64,000 nt of DNA from an uncultured Flavobacteriales bacterium (lineage in GTDB: Bacteria; Bacteroidota; Bacteroidia; Flavobacteriales; BACL11), in contig CAJQRK010000005.1 of the NCBI GenBank assembly GCA_905612305.1, positions 1 through 64,000 of the forward strand. The letters are read 5' to 3'. The notes beneath the pieces are model-generated. The model saw only the letters and a list, made by a program, of their open reading frames with translations. It did no database searches and was not told the origin of the DNA. The position numbers and the translations under genes were made by a program. How positions within the stretch are numbered: position 1 is the first letter of the stretch; every line of letters begins with the position of its first letter. Of the stretch, positions 17,616 through 25,815 are shown piece by piece.

Positions 17616-18020
17616 CTAGAATCTGTACGCTAATCCAAAATTAAACGAACCTTCTCTGTCTCCAGTTACAGCATCTTCTTTCACGGGCATAGTGTAGCTT
17701 GGCTCAAAATAAAGGCCATTCCATACATTCATAGAATACCCAAGTCCAAGTTGCATTTTATCACTTCCATCTTTTGTAGGCATATTAAAAGTTGCGTATA
17801 TGTCATCTTTTACAGCATAACGAACAAATACAGCATACTCCTCACCAGATTTTTGTACACCAGCAGTGATTGCATCAGTAGCTTGGTAGCCAATACCCAT
17901 ATTACTAGTAATTTGTTCAGCTCCCTCAAGATCTCCGTCATAAGTAGTTACTACCATAATTTGTGCAGAAGCAAATAATGTGCAAAATGCTACAACTGCT
18001 GTTAATAATAGTTTTTTCAT
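17616..18020 (-). CDS. Small secreted outer-membrane beta-barrel-like protein
   Basis: Protein of 134 residues with a clear signal peptide (MKKLLLTAVVAFCTLFASAQ). The mature part alternates hydrophobic and polar residues in beta-strand fashion with turns rich in Gly and Asp, and it ends in the aromatic sequence NFGLAYRF, an outer-membrane barrel C-terminal signal. Phrases such as MQLGLGYSMNVWNGLYFEPS resemble an 8-stranded OmpA-like or porin fragment. No catalytic motif is visible and the function is unknown. A near-consensus promoter TATCTTGC lies upstream at about 18045-18052. It shares style with, but is not obviously homologous along its length to, the porin-like gene that follows. Confidence 0.7.
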   Translation of the reverse strand: MKKLLLTAVVAFCTLFASAQIMVVTTYDGDLEGAEQITSNMGIGYQATDAITAGVQKSGEEYAVFVRYAVKDDIYATFNMPTKDGSDKMQLGLGYSMNVWNGLYFEPSYTMPVKEDAVTGDREGSFNFGLAYRF

Positions 18021-18133
18021 TTTTTTAAATATTTAAAGGTTAATAATGGGCGCAAGATACATAAGCTTATTAGATATTAGGCCGTTTTTTTTAACACTTA
18101 TGCACATTTATATGTTAATTGCTAGAGTACATG

Positions 18134-18166
18134 ATATAAAAAAAGGGCTGCAAAAAGCAGCCCTTT
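18134..18166 (-). terminator. Rho-independent terminator of the porin-like gene
   Basis: Ten-bp stem AAAGGGCTGC/GCAGCCCTTT with a 5-nt loop. Read on the minus strand it is followed by a run of seven T residues, 24 nt past the stop of the 18190-19209 gene. Confidence 0.88.
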
Positions 18167-18189
18167 AAATTTATTTACTGAGTTAGTAA

Positions 18190-19209
18190 TTACGGAGTAA
18201 CATTTAAAGTTACCCAAGTATACTTGTCATCACTAGTACCATTATTATCAGTAGCATATGATATACCTAAAGAAGCATTATCTCCTAAAGCGTAACCAAG
18301 ACCTATTTGAGTTACATCTCTTTCAACAGTATCATCTTGCGCATCAGTTATATTATGCATAGTAGCTGATAAAGAAATTCCTCCCATGTTGTAAGTTAAA
18401 CCATAAGATAAGTCTTCAGCATTAGCACCTAAATAACCAATACCTCCTGTAGTAGCCCATGACCCATCCATGTTTGTTCCTGCCATGTTAAAGCCAGCAT
18501 CGTCTCCATAAGAAGCCATACCAATACTTACAGACATGTCATCATTTACAGCATAAGCAAGTCCATAAGAAGTCATTTCATCTCCTTCAAAATCAGTGTT
18601 CATAGAAGCAGAAATAGTAGCTCCCATTAATGCACCAGAGATATCAATACCTGTAGCAGCATCATCTGTACCTTCATCAGTCATGTATAATACATTCACA
18701 TTCCATCCTGAAAATTCACCAGCAACGTTTACATGCATGTTACCAGTACTTTCTTCATCAACACCACCAGCATTCTGTGCATGGTATCCTATAGTAATGT
18801 CAGCCATATCAGACAAGCCTAAGCCGAATGACATTCCATCCCAAGTAGTTCTGTTTGCTGACCAGTCATTAGTAGACATTAAAGCTCCTGAACCATAGCT
18901 AAGCGCTTGACGACCAATTGTCATGCTTGCCATTCCAAAAAGATCAGTAGAAGCATGAGCTTCATAGATACTCATTGATACATCTTCACCACCACCTATT
19001 GTATAGTTTACATCAGATGATACGTGAATACCCCAATCAGATCCACCCCAAGTAGCTCCCATAGTAGCTCTCTGGTCTGCAGTGTTCATGCTGTTGTCTC
19101 CACTCATATCTATTCTCGTTCTAGAATCCACGTTCCAGTCTTGAGCAAAAGATACCGTTGTCATTAATCCCATTGCTAAGACTAATATGTTACGTAAATT
19201 TTTTTTCAT
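18190..19209 (-). CDS. Outer-membrane porin-like beta-barrel protein
   Basis: Protein of 339 residues with a signal peptide (about 1-22, ending SFAQ). The mature chain is a series of short amphipathic strands separated by Asp/Gly-rich turns, for example DITIGYHAQNAGG, LSYGLTYNMGGISLSATMHN and IGLGYALGDNASLGISY. The motif TIGRQALSYGSGALMSTND resembles alginate-export and related porins. It is acidic, methionine-rich and almost free of Cys. It is probably an outer-membrane channel, substrate unknown. It has its own consensus promoter and strong terminator, and the upstream region carries repeated AATTGTT motifs that look regulatory. Confidence 0.72.
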   Translation of the reverse strand: MKKNLRNILVLAMGLMTTVSFAQDWNVDSRTRIDMSGDNSMNTADQRATMGATWGGSDWGIHVSSDVNYTIGGGEDVSMSIYEAHASTDLFGMASMTIGRQALSYGSGALMSTNDWSANRTTWDGMSFGLGLSDMADITIGYHAQNAGGVDEESTGNMHVNVAGEFSGWNVNVLYMTDEGTDDAATGIDISGALMGATISASMNTDFEGDEMTSYGLAYAVNDDMSVSIGMASYGDDAGFNMAGTNMDGSWATTGGIGYLGANAEDLSYGLTYNMGGISLSATMHNITDAQDDTVERDVTQIGLGYALGDNASLGISYATDNNGTSDDKYTWVTLNVTP

Positions 19210-19235
19210 TTTATTTTTTTTTGATTAATACGGGG

Positions 19236-19243
19236 CAAAGATA
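19236..19243 (-). promoter_or_regulatory. -7 element (TATCTTTG) of the porin-like gene
   Basis: Minus-strand TATCTTTG matches TAnnTTTG and ends 26 nt before the ATG. The repeated AATTGTT/AACAATT sites lie immediately upstream of it. Confidence 0.65.
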
Positions 19244-19250
19244 AACCTCT

Positions 19251-19383
19251 TTAACAATTAACACCTAAAAAAACCGCATATTTTTAACAATTAATTGTTT
19301 GTATGGATATCAATATTCTGAAAATCAATTGTTTAGCATGTGAAATAATTTCTAAAAAAATGCATTTAAAAGTATTAATTGTT
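19251..19383. promoter_or_regulatory. Cluster of AACAATTAA/TTAATTGTT motifs
   Basis: The 11-mer TTAACAATTAA occurs at 19251-19261 and again at 19284-19294, where it forms half of a perfect palindrome AACAATTAATTGTT (19286-19299). Further copies of the core are CAATTGTT (19326-19333) and TTAATTGTT (19375-19383). Spacings of 33-34 nt between neighbouring copies are close to three helical turns. The cluster lies just upstream of the porin-like promoter and could be an operator array; chance in AT-rich DNA is the alternative. The rest of this 207-nt gap holds nothing else recognisable. Confidence 0.4.
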
Positions 19384-19416
19384 GCAAAAAAAGGTAAAAA
19401 ATAGGTTTTAAGCTTG

Positions 19417-20682
19417 CTATTGCTTGTAAGTTAGCCACTTCCACAGCTCCTTATAGCTGGCTTTTTTGCCATACATCAATATTCCTGTACGGTATATTTT
19501 TCCCGCTAGCCATGCAGTAAGTATGAATGATAAAATTAATATCCCTACCGAAAGGAATAATTCCCAATTAGCAACTCCAAAAGGCAAGCGCACCATCATA
19601 ATTACTGGAGAGGTAAAGGGGATGATACTCATCCAAAAAGCAAGCGGCCCATCAGGGTTTTCCATTATAGGTTGTATTAAGATAAAGGAAAGAAGTAACG
19701 GAATGGTAATAGGAAGTACAAATTGTTGAGTATCGGCTTCTGCATCAACAGCAGAGCCTACAGCTGCAAATAAAGCGCTATACATAAGGTAGCCCGCTAA
19801 AAAGTAAAAAATAAAGGATATAAATATCTGTAATAGGTTAATTCCTCCCATGAAGTTGCTAATTTCACTAAGAATAATAGATTGTTGTTCTGGGTTCAAT
19901 TCAGTAGTTATACTATTTATATCCATAAATGCAAATTCAACAATTCCAGCAAGCACAAAAGTAAGTAGTATCCAAAGCGCAAATTGAGTAAGTCCCACCA
20001 AGGCAACTCCTAGTATTTTGCCCATCATCAATTGAAAAGGTTTTACTGAAGAAATAATAACTTCAACAATACGACTTGTCTTTTCTTCAATCACTCCACG
20101 CATTACCATAGTGCCATACATGAAAATAAACATATAGATTAGTATACCGCAAATAAATCCTATCCCCATACTTGCCTCTGCCTGTGAATTACTTGTGTTT
20201 CCTTTTTCTGAAATTATTTTAGTGACAATTTTCACTGTGCTTTCAGCTTCTTCTAGTATTGTAAGATCAATTCCTGCAGCTTTTAGTTTTTGATGTTCAA
20301 TAATTTTCTCCAATTGGTTTTCAATATCACTACTAACGGATAAACTAATTTGATGATTGGAAAAAAGAGTAAAATTTTCTTTTTCTATATATAAGATTGC
20401 ATAATAGGCACTTTCTTCAAAATTTGTTTTTAGAAATGAAGATTCTTCACTAGTAATTTTGCTAAAATTCAAAAATTCAGTATCCTCAATCTGATTGGAA
20501 AATTCAAAACCATCTTCCTCAATAGCAATAATTCTTATTTCTTGACTTTCATAGGCTAAGTAGGAAGGGACTATTAGAAGGGCAGCCATGAGTAAAGGCC
20601 CAACAATTGTCATTACAATAAAGGATTTTTTGCGCACCCTAACTAGATATTCTCTTTTTATGATGAGCCAAATTTTACGCAT
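19417..20682 (-). CDS. ABC transporter permease, ABC-2/NatB type
   Basis: Membrane subunit of an ABC exporter, 421 residues. It starts [20 protein letters not shown], a typical ABC-2 N-terminus. The first membrane helix (about 22-43) is followed by a large extracytoplasmic domain (about 50-165). Five further helices lie between about 175 and 405, with the ABC-2 motif MRGVIEEKTSRIVEVIISSVKPF truncated here as GVIEEKTSRIVEVIISS. This resembles NatB, the sodium exporter permease, but the substrate cannot be assigned. It overlaps the ATPase gene by 8 nt and ends the DUF4290-to-ABC gene run. Confidence 0.9.
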   Translation of the reverse strand: MRKIWLIIKREYLVRVRKKSFIVMTIVGPLLMAALLIVPSYLAYESQEIRIIAIEEDGFEFSNQIEDTEFLNFSKITSEESSFLKTNFEESAYYAILYIEKENFTLFSNHQISLSVSSDIENQLEKIIEHQKLKAAGIDLTILEEAESTVKIVTKIISEKGNTSNSQAEASMGIGFICGILIYMFIFMYGTMVMRGVIEEKTSRIVEVIISSVKPFQLMMGKILGVALVGLTQFALWILLTFVLAGIVEFAFMDINSITTELNPEQQSIILSEISNFMGGINLLQIFISFIFYFLAGYLMYSALFAAVGSAVDAEADTQQFVLPITIPLLLSFILIQPIMENPDGPLAFWMSIIPFTSPVIMMVRLPFGVANWELFLSVGILILSFILTAWLAGKIYRTGILMYGKKASYKELWKWLTYKQ

Positions 20683-21583
20683 TGCTCACCGCTTTTATAA
20701 AGATTTCTTCCATGGATGGAGTTTCTTTTTTAAAAGAAGTAATTTCGATATCCTTAATGATACTTTGCAATACTTCTTGTTGGCTTTTCCCTTCTTTTAA
20801 TAGTATCTGGAAGGTGTTTCCCTTTTTATTGATGATTGTAAAACAATCGGTTTCCATTAATTCCTTATTAGCAGTAATTATTTCATAGGTACTATTAGTG
20901 AATTGTTTTTTTATTTCCTCAATTGGTCCTTCCAAAATAGTTTGTGATTTACTGATAAGTGCAATATGACTACAAATCTCTTCAACAGATTCCATTCTAT
21001 GGGTAGAAAAAATAATAGTTGTCCCTTTTTTACTAAGTTCTAAAATTTCTTGACGAATAATAGCTGCATTAATAGGGTCAAATCCACTGAAAGGCTCATC
21101 AAAAATAAGCAGCTTTGGTTCATGGATTACGGTTACTATAAACTGAATTTTTTGAGCCATTCCTTTACTGAGTTCCTCCACTGTTTTATTCCACCATGAT
21201 ATAATGTCTAGCTTTTCGAACCAAAATTTCAATTTGTCCAAGGCCTCAGCATAAGACATTCCTTTAAGTTGAGCTAAGTAAAGGGCTTGCTCTCCTACTT
21301 TCATTTTATTGTATAAGCCTCTTTCCTCTGGCAAGTATCCAATTTCTGCAATATGATGTTTTGTTAAAGGAACTCCATTAAAAAGTAAGCTTCCACTATC
21401 AGGGGCTGTGATTTGATTGATAATGCGCATTAAGGTGGTTTTACCGGCACCATTTGGCCCTAACAACCCATAAATACTTCCTTTGGGTACTGAAATACTT
21501 ACTTTGTTTAAAGCTAGATAGTCTCCATATTGTTTTACAACATCTTTTACTATTAGGAGATTTTCTTGCATAATTTTAGCCAA
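20675..21583 (-). CDS. ABC transporter ATP-binding protein, NatA type
   Basis: Nucleotide-binding subunit of the adjacent exporter. Walker A is GPNGAGKTT (about residue 42), the Q-loop lies in [11 protein letters not shown], the ABC signature appears as [10 protein letters not shown] (about 136), and Walker B is [13 protein letters not shown]. The switch His is in FSTHRME. The C-terminal 80 residues form the extra domain typical of NatA-like subunits (DUF4162). It overlaps dnaJ at its 5' end by 8 nt and the permease gene at its 3' end by 8 nt, so the three are tightly coupled. Placement after grpE-dnaJ is a gene order I recognise from flavobacteria. Confidence 0.93.
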   Translation of the reverse strand: MAKIMQENLLIVKDVVKQYGDYLALNKVSISVPKGSIYGLLGPNGAGKTTLMRIINQITAPDSGSLLFNGVPLTKHHIAEIGYLPEERGLYNKMKVGEQALYLAQLKGMSYAEALDKLKFWFEKLDIISWWNKTVEELSKGMAQKIQFIVTVIHEPKLLIFDEPFSGFDPINAAIIRQEILELSKKGTTIIFSTHRMESVEEICSHIALISKSQTILEGPIEEIKKQFTNSTYEIITANKELMETDCFTIINKKGNTFQILLKEGKSQQEVLQSIIKDIEITSFKKETPSMEEIFIKAVSNA

Positions 21584-22673
21584 ACATTTCTTTTACTCTG
21601 TCAAAAAAGGATTTGTCTTTGTGAGTAGGATTTGGGGTAAAGGATTTAGATTTTTTACTTGCTTCAAAAAATATTTTCTCGTCTTTAGATAAACTTTGAG
21701 GGGTCCAGACATTTATATGGATAAGTAAGTCACCAACACCATAACTATTTACTGAAGGAAGCCCCTTTCCTTTTAATCGCAAAATTTTTCCTGATTGCAC
21801 TCCTTCTTCAAGTTTTATTTTAACTTTTCCGTTTACTGTAGGAATTTCGGTAGTTGTTCCTAAAGCAGCATCAGCAAAACTGATATAATGATCAAAGTGC
21901 AAATTCTGCCCATCTCTTATTAGCTGCTCGTGTTCTTCTACCTGTATAAGTACAATTAAATCCCCATTGATGCCTTCAAAAGGAGCGGCATTTCCTTTTC
22001 CACTAACTTTAAGTTGCATGTCATTTTCTACCCCAGCAGGGATAGTGATTTTTACGGTTTCAGTTTCTTTTAGCATCCCATTAGCATCTGTACCTTGAGG
22101 CCGTTTGTCAATGCTTTTTCCGTTTCCGTTACAATTAGGACAAGGGCTTGCTGTCTGCATTTGCCCCAATATAGTATTGCTTATTCGTGTAATTTGTCCG
22201 CTACCATGACAAGTATTACAAGTGGTGTAAGTTACTCCTTCAGCATTTACCAATCGGCTTACTTTTATTTTTTTATCTACCCCTTCCGCTACTTCTTTTA
22301 GGTTTAAGGATAAGCGAATTCTTAGATCACTTCCTTTTACCACTCTTCTTCCTCTGCTTCTGCCACCTCCTCCAAAGACGTCTCCAAACTGACTGAAAAT
22401 ATCATCCATATTCATGCCCCCACCGCCAAACCCTCCTCCTGCAGCGCCTCCCATTCCAGCATGTCCAAATTGGTCATACTTTTGTTTCTTTTCAGCAGAA
22501 CTTAATACATCATAAGCTTCAGCGGCTTCTTTAAATTTTTCTTCAGCTGCTTTGTTTTCAGGGTTTTTATCTGGGTGATATTTAACCGCAAGCTTTCTGT
22601 AGGCCTTTTTTATTTCTTTGGTGTCAGCACTTTTGCTAACGCCTAATGTTTCGTAATAATCTCTTTTTGACAT
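21576..22673 (-). CDS. dnaJ: Chaperone protein DnaJ (single zinc centre)
   Basis: Hsp40 co-chaperone that delivers clients to DnaK and stimulates its ATPase. The J domain (1-70) has HPDKN. A Gly-rich linker follows (about 75-105). The central region has only two CxxCxGxG repeats, CNTCHGSG and CPNCNGNG, where E. coli DnaJ has four, so one zinc centre is missing. The C-terminal substrate-binding domains are intact ([39 protein letters not shown]). This reduced form is, to my knowledge, usual in Flavobacteriia. It lies 9 nt after grpE. No dnaK is in the window. Confidence 0.95.
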   Translation of the reverse strand: MSKRDYYETLGVSKSADTKEIKKAYRKLAVKYHPDKNPENKAAEEKFKEAAEAYDVLSSAEKKQKYDQFGHAGMGGAAGGGFGGGGMNMDDIFSQFGDVFGGGGRSRGRRVVKGSDLRIRLSLNLKEVAEGVDKKIKVSRLVNAEGVTYTTCNTCHGSGQITRISNTILGQMQTASPCPNCNGNGKSIDKRPQGTDANGMLKETETVKITIPAGVENDMQLKVSGKGNAAPFEGINGDLIVLIQVEEHEQLIRDGQNLHFDHYISFADAALGTTTEIPTVNGKVKIKLEEGVQSGKILRLKGKGLPSVNSYGVGDLLIHINVWTPQSLSKDEKIFFEASKKSKSFTPNPTHKDKSFFDRVKEMFG

Positions 22674-22682
22674 AGCTTAAAA

Positions 22683-23234
22683 TTAATTTCCTACTACAAC
22701 TTTTGCGTAACGTAATACTTTATCTGAAAGTAAATATCCTTTTTCAATAACATCAATTACTTTGCCTTTTTCTTTTTTAGAAGGAGCAGGAATATTTGTA
22801 ATGGCTTCATGAAAATCAGTATCGAGTTTTTTGCCAATAGGATCTTTCATTTCATTTAACCCTTTCTTTTCTAGTTCTGCTTTTAGTTGTTTGTAGATGA
22901 GCACAGGTCCATCTTCATCTGTATAATTATTGGCTTTTATTGAACGCTCAAAATTATCCAAAATTGGCAGTAATGAAGTCATTATGTCTTTATTAGCTGT
23001 ACCGTACAGTTCTATTCGTTCTTTGGCAGTTCTTTTACGAAAGTTATCAAATTCAGCAAAAATGCGTAAATTTTTGTCTTTTTCTAGTGCTAATAATTCC
23101 TCAGTTGTAGGTGGTATTTTTACTTCATCTTCCTTTTCTGTATCTGGTGAAGCGGCTATTTCTTCAGATGTTATTTCTTCAGATGTTATTTCTTTTTTAG
23201 CAATTTCTTGCTCATGATTTTTTTTCTTGCTCAT
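22683..23234 (-). CDS. grpE: Nucleotide exchange factor GrpE
   Basis: Exchange factor for DnaK. The acidic, disordered N-terminus (about 1-50) includes a duplicated EITSE unit. The long helix (LLALEKDKNLRIFAEFDNFR) and signature block ITSLLPILDNFERSIKAN lead to the beta-domain DTDFHEAITNIPAP, ending VIEKGYLLSDKVLRYAKVVV. At 183 residues the length is normal. It is paired with dnaJ downstream. A partial promoter, TACTTGC rather than TAnnTTTG, lies upstream in the 72-nt gap. A heat-shock type promoter cannot be recognised by eye. Confidence 0.95.
   Translation of the reverse strand: MSKKKNHEQEIAKKEITSEEITSEEIAASPDTEKEDEVKIPPTTEELLALEKDKNLRIFAEFDNFRKRTAKERIELYGTANKDIMTSLLPILDNFERSIKANNYTDEDGPVLIYKQLKAELEKKGLNEMKDPIGKKLDTDFHEAITNIPAPSKKEKGKVIDVIEKGYLLSDKVLRYAKVVVGN
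23161..23190. repeat. 15-bp direct repeat inside grpE
   Basis: TCTTCAGATGTTATT is repeated twice in tandem, encoding EITSE-EITSE in the disordered acidic N-terminus of GrpE. It is in frame, so copy-number change would not break the gene. Confidence 0.8.
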
Positions 23235-23306
23235 TGTATATTTGTTTTATGCTAGAATACTAGTGCAAGTATTTTGCCAGAGTGATAAAAAGGACAATTT
23301 GGCAGT

Positions 23307-23816
23307 TTATTTTTTTTGAGATTCAAGGAATCTATTAAGTGCAGCTCCTTTTAGATTATGAGCAATAATAATTCCATCCCCATCAATTAGTACATTTGAT
23401 GGTATTGACCTGATTCCATATTTTTGTGAACCTGCAGATTGCCACCCTCCTAAATCAGATACATGATATTCCCAGAAAAGTTCATCTTTATTAATAGCTT
23501 TTACCCATGCTCCATTGTTTTTATCAAGCGATAAACTAAAAATTTCAAATCCTTTTCCGTTTTTGAAATTTGACTTGGTGTATTTTTGGTAGGCATCCAC
23601 CAAATTAGGGTTTTCCTTTCTGCATGGTCCACACCAAGAAGCCCAGAAATCAATTAACACTAATTTTCCTTTAAGGTTAGAGAGTTTTAGTTCCTTTCCT
23701 TTAGGGTTGTTATATGCTAATTCAGGAGCAATATTACCAATTTTTAAACCTATTTCTTGTGCTGAAGCAAAGTTAATGGCTAGTAATAGCAGTATTATTG
23801 AAAGTAATTTGTTCAT
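23307..23816 (-). CDS. TlpA-family periplasmic thioredoxin
   Basis: Secreted disulfide reductase of 169 residues. Signal peptide about 1-19 (ending FASAQ). The thioredoxin-like AhpC/TSA fold carries the redox site ASWCGPCRKENP near residue 60. The cis-Pro loop appears as IRSIPSNVLIDGDG (about 135), consistent with TlpA/ResA-type proteins used in cytochrome c maturation or general disulfide reduction. It lies 2 nt after murA, so it is translated from the murA message. DsbD at 537-2543 could supply electrons (inference). Confidence 0.92.
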   Translation of the reverse strand: MNKLLSIILLLLAINFASAQEIGLKIGNIAPELAYNNPKGKELKLSNLKGKLVLIDFWASWCGPCRKENPNLVDAYQKYTKSNFKNGKGFEIFSLSLDKNNGAWVKAINKDELFWEYHVSDLGGWQSAGSQKYGIRSIPSNVLIDGDGIIIAHNLKGAALNRFLESQKK

Positions 23817-23818
23817 TT

Positions 23819-25126
23819 TTAGTCAATTCTAGTAATTTGTGCGCCAATTGCGTTTAGTCGTTTGTCTATATTTTGATAACCTCTGTCAATTTGCTCTACA
23901 TTATGTATTGTGCTTTCGCCATCAGCAGCAAGTGCAGCTAATAAAAGGGAAACCCCAGCTCTAATGTCAGGAGAAGTCATAGTAGTCGCCTTAAATTGGA
24001 ATTGATGGTTGAGCCCAATTACGGTAGCTCTGTGTGGGTCGCATAAAATAATTTGCGCTCCCATGTCAATTAATTTATCTACAAAGAAAAGGCGGGATTC
24101 AAACATCTTTTGGTGGATAAGTACACTTCCTTTTGCTTGTGAGGCCACTACTAAAATAATGCTTAATAAATCAGGAGTAAATCCTGGCCATGGCGCATCA
24201 GAAATGGTTAAAATAGATCCATCAATAAAGGATTGTATTTCATAACTTTCCTGAGATGGAATATAAATATCATCTCCTTGTCGTTCCATTTTAATTCCTA
24301 ATTTGGCAAAAACAGAAGGAATCAACCCTAAGTTTTCATAACTTACATTTTTAATTGTAATTTCTGATTTTGTAATTGCCGCAAGCCCAATAAAGGACCC
24401 AATTTCTATCATGTCAGGAAGAACCCTGTGTTTACATCCATTTAAGGATTCAACTCCTTCAATGTGTAAAAGGTTAGAGCCTACTCCTGTAATTTTAGCC
24501 CCCATACTATTTAGCATTTTGCAGAGTTGTTGTAAATAAGGTTCGCAAGCTGCATTGTAAATGCTTGTTTTCCCTTTTGCCATTACAGCTGTCATTATAA
24601 TATTGGCAGTACCGGTTACAGATGCCTCTTCTAGGTGCATATCTACTCCTTTTAACTGATCAGCAGTAACTCGATAAAACTCCTCTTTGCTATCATAAAC
24701 AAACTTAGCGCCTAATTTTTCAAAACCAATAAAATGAGTATCTAATCTTCTTCTTCCTATTTTATCTCCCCCTGGCTTTGGAATATATCCTTTTCCGTAA
24801 CGGGCAAGTAAAGGGCCTACAATCATGATTGACCCCCTGATACGGCTACTTTTTACTTTATAATCATCAGATGATAAGTAGTCAATATCAACATTGTCAG
24901 CTTTAAAGCCATAAGTACTTTCGTTAATCTGATTTACACTGACATTTAAGTCTCTTAAAAGGTCAATGAGGATATTTACATCACGAATTTTTGGTACATT
25001 TTCCATGAATACTTCCTCTGGCGTAAGTAAGACGGCACAAAGGACCTGTAGGGCTTCGTTTTTAGCTCCTTGCGGGTGTAAGTCTCCTTTTAATTTGAAT
25101 CCTCCTTTTACCTTAAATGTAGCCAT
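23819..25126 (-). CDS. murA: UDP-N-acetylglucosamine 1-carboxyvinyltransferase MurA (Cys-to-Asp)
   Basis: First committed enzyme of peptidoglycan synthesis, joining enolpyruvate to UDP-GlcNAc. Conserved substrate-binding residues are present: Lys22-Asn23 in GAKNEAL and the Arg loop at 125-126. The catalytic loop reads KPGGDKIGRRRLDTHFIGF: Asp121 stands where E. coli has Cys115, the residue alkylated by fosfomycin. Asp at this site is active and fosfomycin-insensitive in other bacteria, so intrinsic resistance is predicted. At 435 residues the length is slightly above the usual 420. It follows the DUF4290 gene with no gap and precedes the tlpA-like gene by 2 nt. Confidence 0.96.
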   Translation of the reverse strand: MATFKVKGGFKLKGDLHPQGAKNEALQVLCAVLLTPEEVFMENVPKIRDVNILIDLLRDLNVSVNQINESTYGFKADNVDIDYLSSDDYKVKSSRIRGSIMIVGPLLARYGKGYIPKPGGDKIGRRRLDTHFIGFEKLGAKFVYDSKEEFYRVTADQLKGVDMHLEEASVTGTANIIMTAVMAKGKTSIYNAACEPYLQQLCKMLNSMGAKITGVGSNLLHIEGVESLNGCKHRVLPDMIEIGSFIGLAAITKSEITIKNVSYENLGLIPSVFAKLGIKMERQGDDIYIPSQESYEIQSFIDGSILTISDAPWPGFTPDLLSIILVVASQAKGSVLIHQKMFESRLFFVDKLIDMGAQIILCDPHRATVIGLNHQFQFKATTMTSPDIRAGVSLLLAALAADGESTIHNVEQIDRGYQNIDKRLNAIGAQITRID

Positions 25127-25735
25127 TTAGTTTTTCTTTTTATAAGGTTTCTTTTTATAAGGTTTCTTTTTTGAATTTCCGCCATCTGGCCTTATGGATG
25201 CAGAACGAATAAACTCAAAATCATCTGCTAAAGTAAGTTGGCTGTTGGACATTTGCTTAAGGTGTAAACGTATCATATTATTGTCTACCGAACTTTCATT
25301 AAAAAGAATGTATGATTTCTTCATCTGATTGGCAATCATTCCTGTCAGGATTTCTTTTTTCTCATCTTCCATATTTATTGCAGTTGCAATCATGGTTTCA
25401 ATGGTATGTCCATAATATGAGAATCGGATGTTATTCCCAGGATACGTCATCTTTTCAGGACGCTCTTCTAGTTTTGCTTCCTCTGGTTTTGTATAAGGCG
25501 ATTCAATATCCAATTTAAAATTGGACATAATATGTAAATGATCCCATAATTTATGAGTAAATTCTTTTACATCTCTCAAGTGTGGATTCATTTGTCCCAT
25601 AAATGCAATAATTGCATCTACACATTTTTGTTGATCGGCTTTATCGCCAAGAGTAGTGGCATGGTTAATCATCTTTTGTACATGTCTTCCGTACTCAGGA
25701 ATGATAAGTTGTTCGCGCTCAGTATTGTATTCCAT
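25127..25735 (-). CDS. DUF4290 domain-containing protein
   Basis: Protein of 202 residues matching DUF4290, a family I know only from Bacteroidota. Its opening MEYNTEREQLIIPEYGRHVQ and NPHLRDVKEFTHKLWDHLHI are conserved. No signal peptide, so it is cytoplasmic. The C-terminal tail is a Lys-rich low-complexity sequence with a duplicated KKPYK unit, suggesting nucleic-acid or membrane contact. Function unknown. It directly precedes murA, an order conserved in flavobacteria, which hints at a role tied to cell-wall synthesis (inference). Confidence 0.88.
   Translation of the reverse strand: MEYNTEREQLIIPEYGRHVQKMINHATTLGDKADQQKCVDAIIAFMGQMNPHLRDVKEFTHKLWDHLHIMSNFKLDIESPYTKPEEAKLEERPEKMTYPGNNIRFSYYGHTIETMIATAINMEDEKKEILTGMIANQMKKSYILFNESSVDNNMIRLHLKQMSNSQLTLADDFEFIRSASIRPDGGNSKKKPYKKKPYKKKN
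25136..25165. repeat. 15-bp direct repeat at the 3' end of the DUF4290 gene
   Basis: CTTTTTATAAGGTTT occurs twice in tandem and encodes the duplicated KKPYK unit of the basic tail. The repeat is in frame, and a partial third copy follows. Confidence 0.8.
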
Positions 25736-25752
25736 TAAAATTTATTTAGTTG

Positions 25753-25760
25753 CAAAAGTA
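25753..25760 (-). promoter_or_regulatory. -7 element (TACTTTTG) of the DUF4290-murA-tlpA run
   Basis: Minus-strand TACTTTTG matches TAnnTTTG and ends 17 nt before the DUF4290 start. Confidence 0.55.
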
Positions 25761-25815
25761 GTAAAATACTAACAATATTTTATTAAAACAAGATATTTAT
25801 AACTTAGATTAAATG

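Noticed and set aside
23161..23190. Direct repeats (also at 25136-25165) considered as CRISPR or mobile-element traces
   Set aside because: They are 15-bp in-frame duplications in low-complexity coding tails with no spacers.
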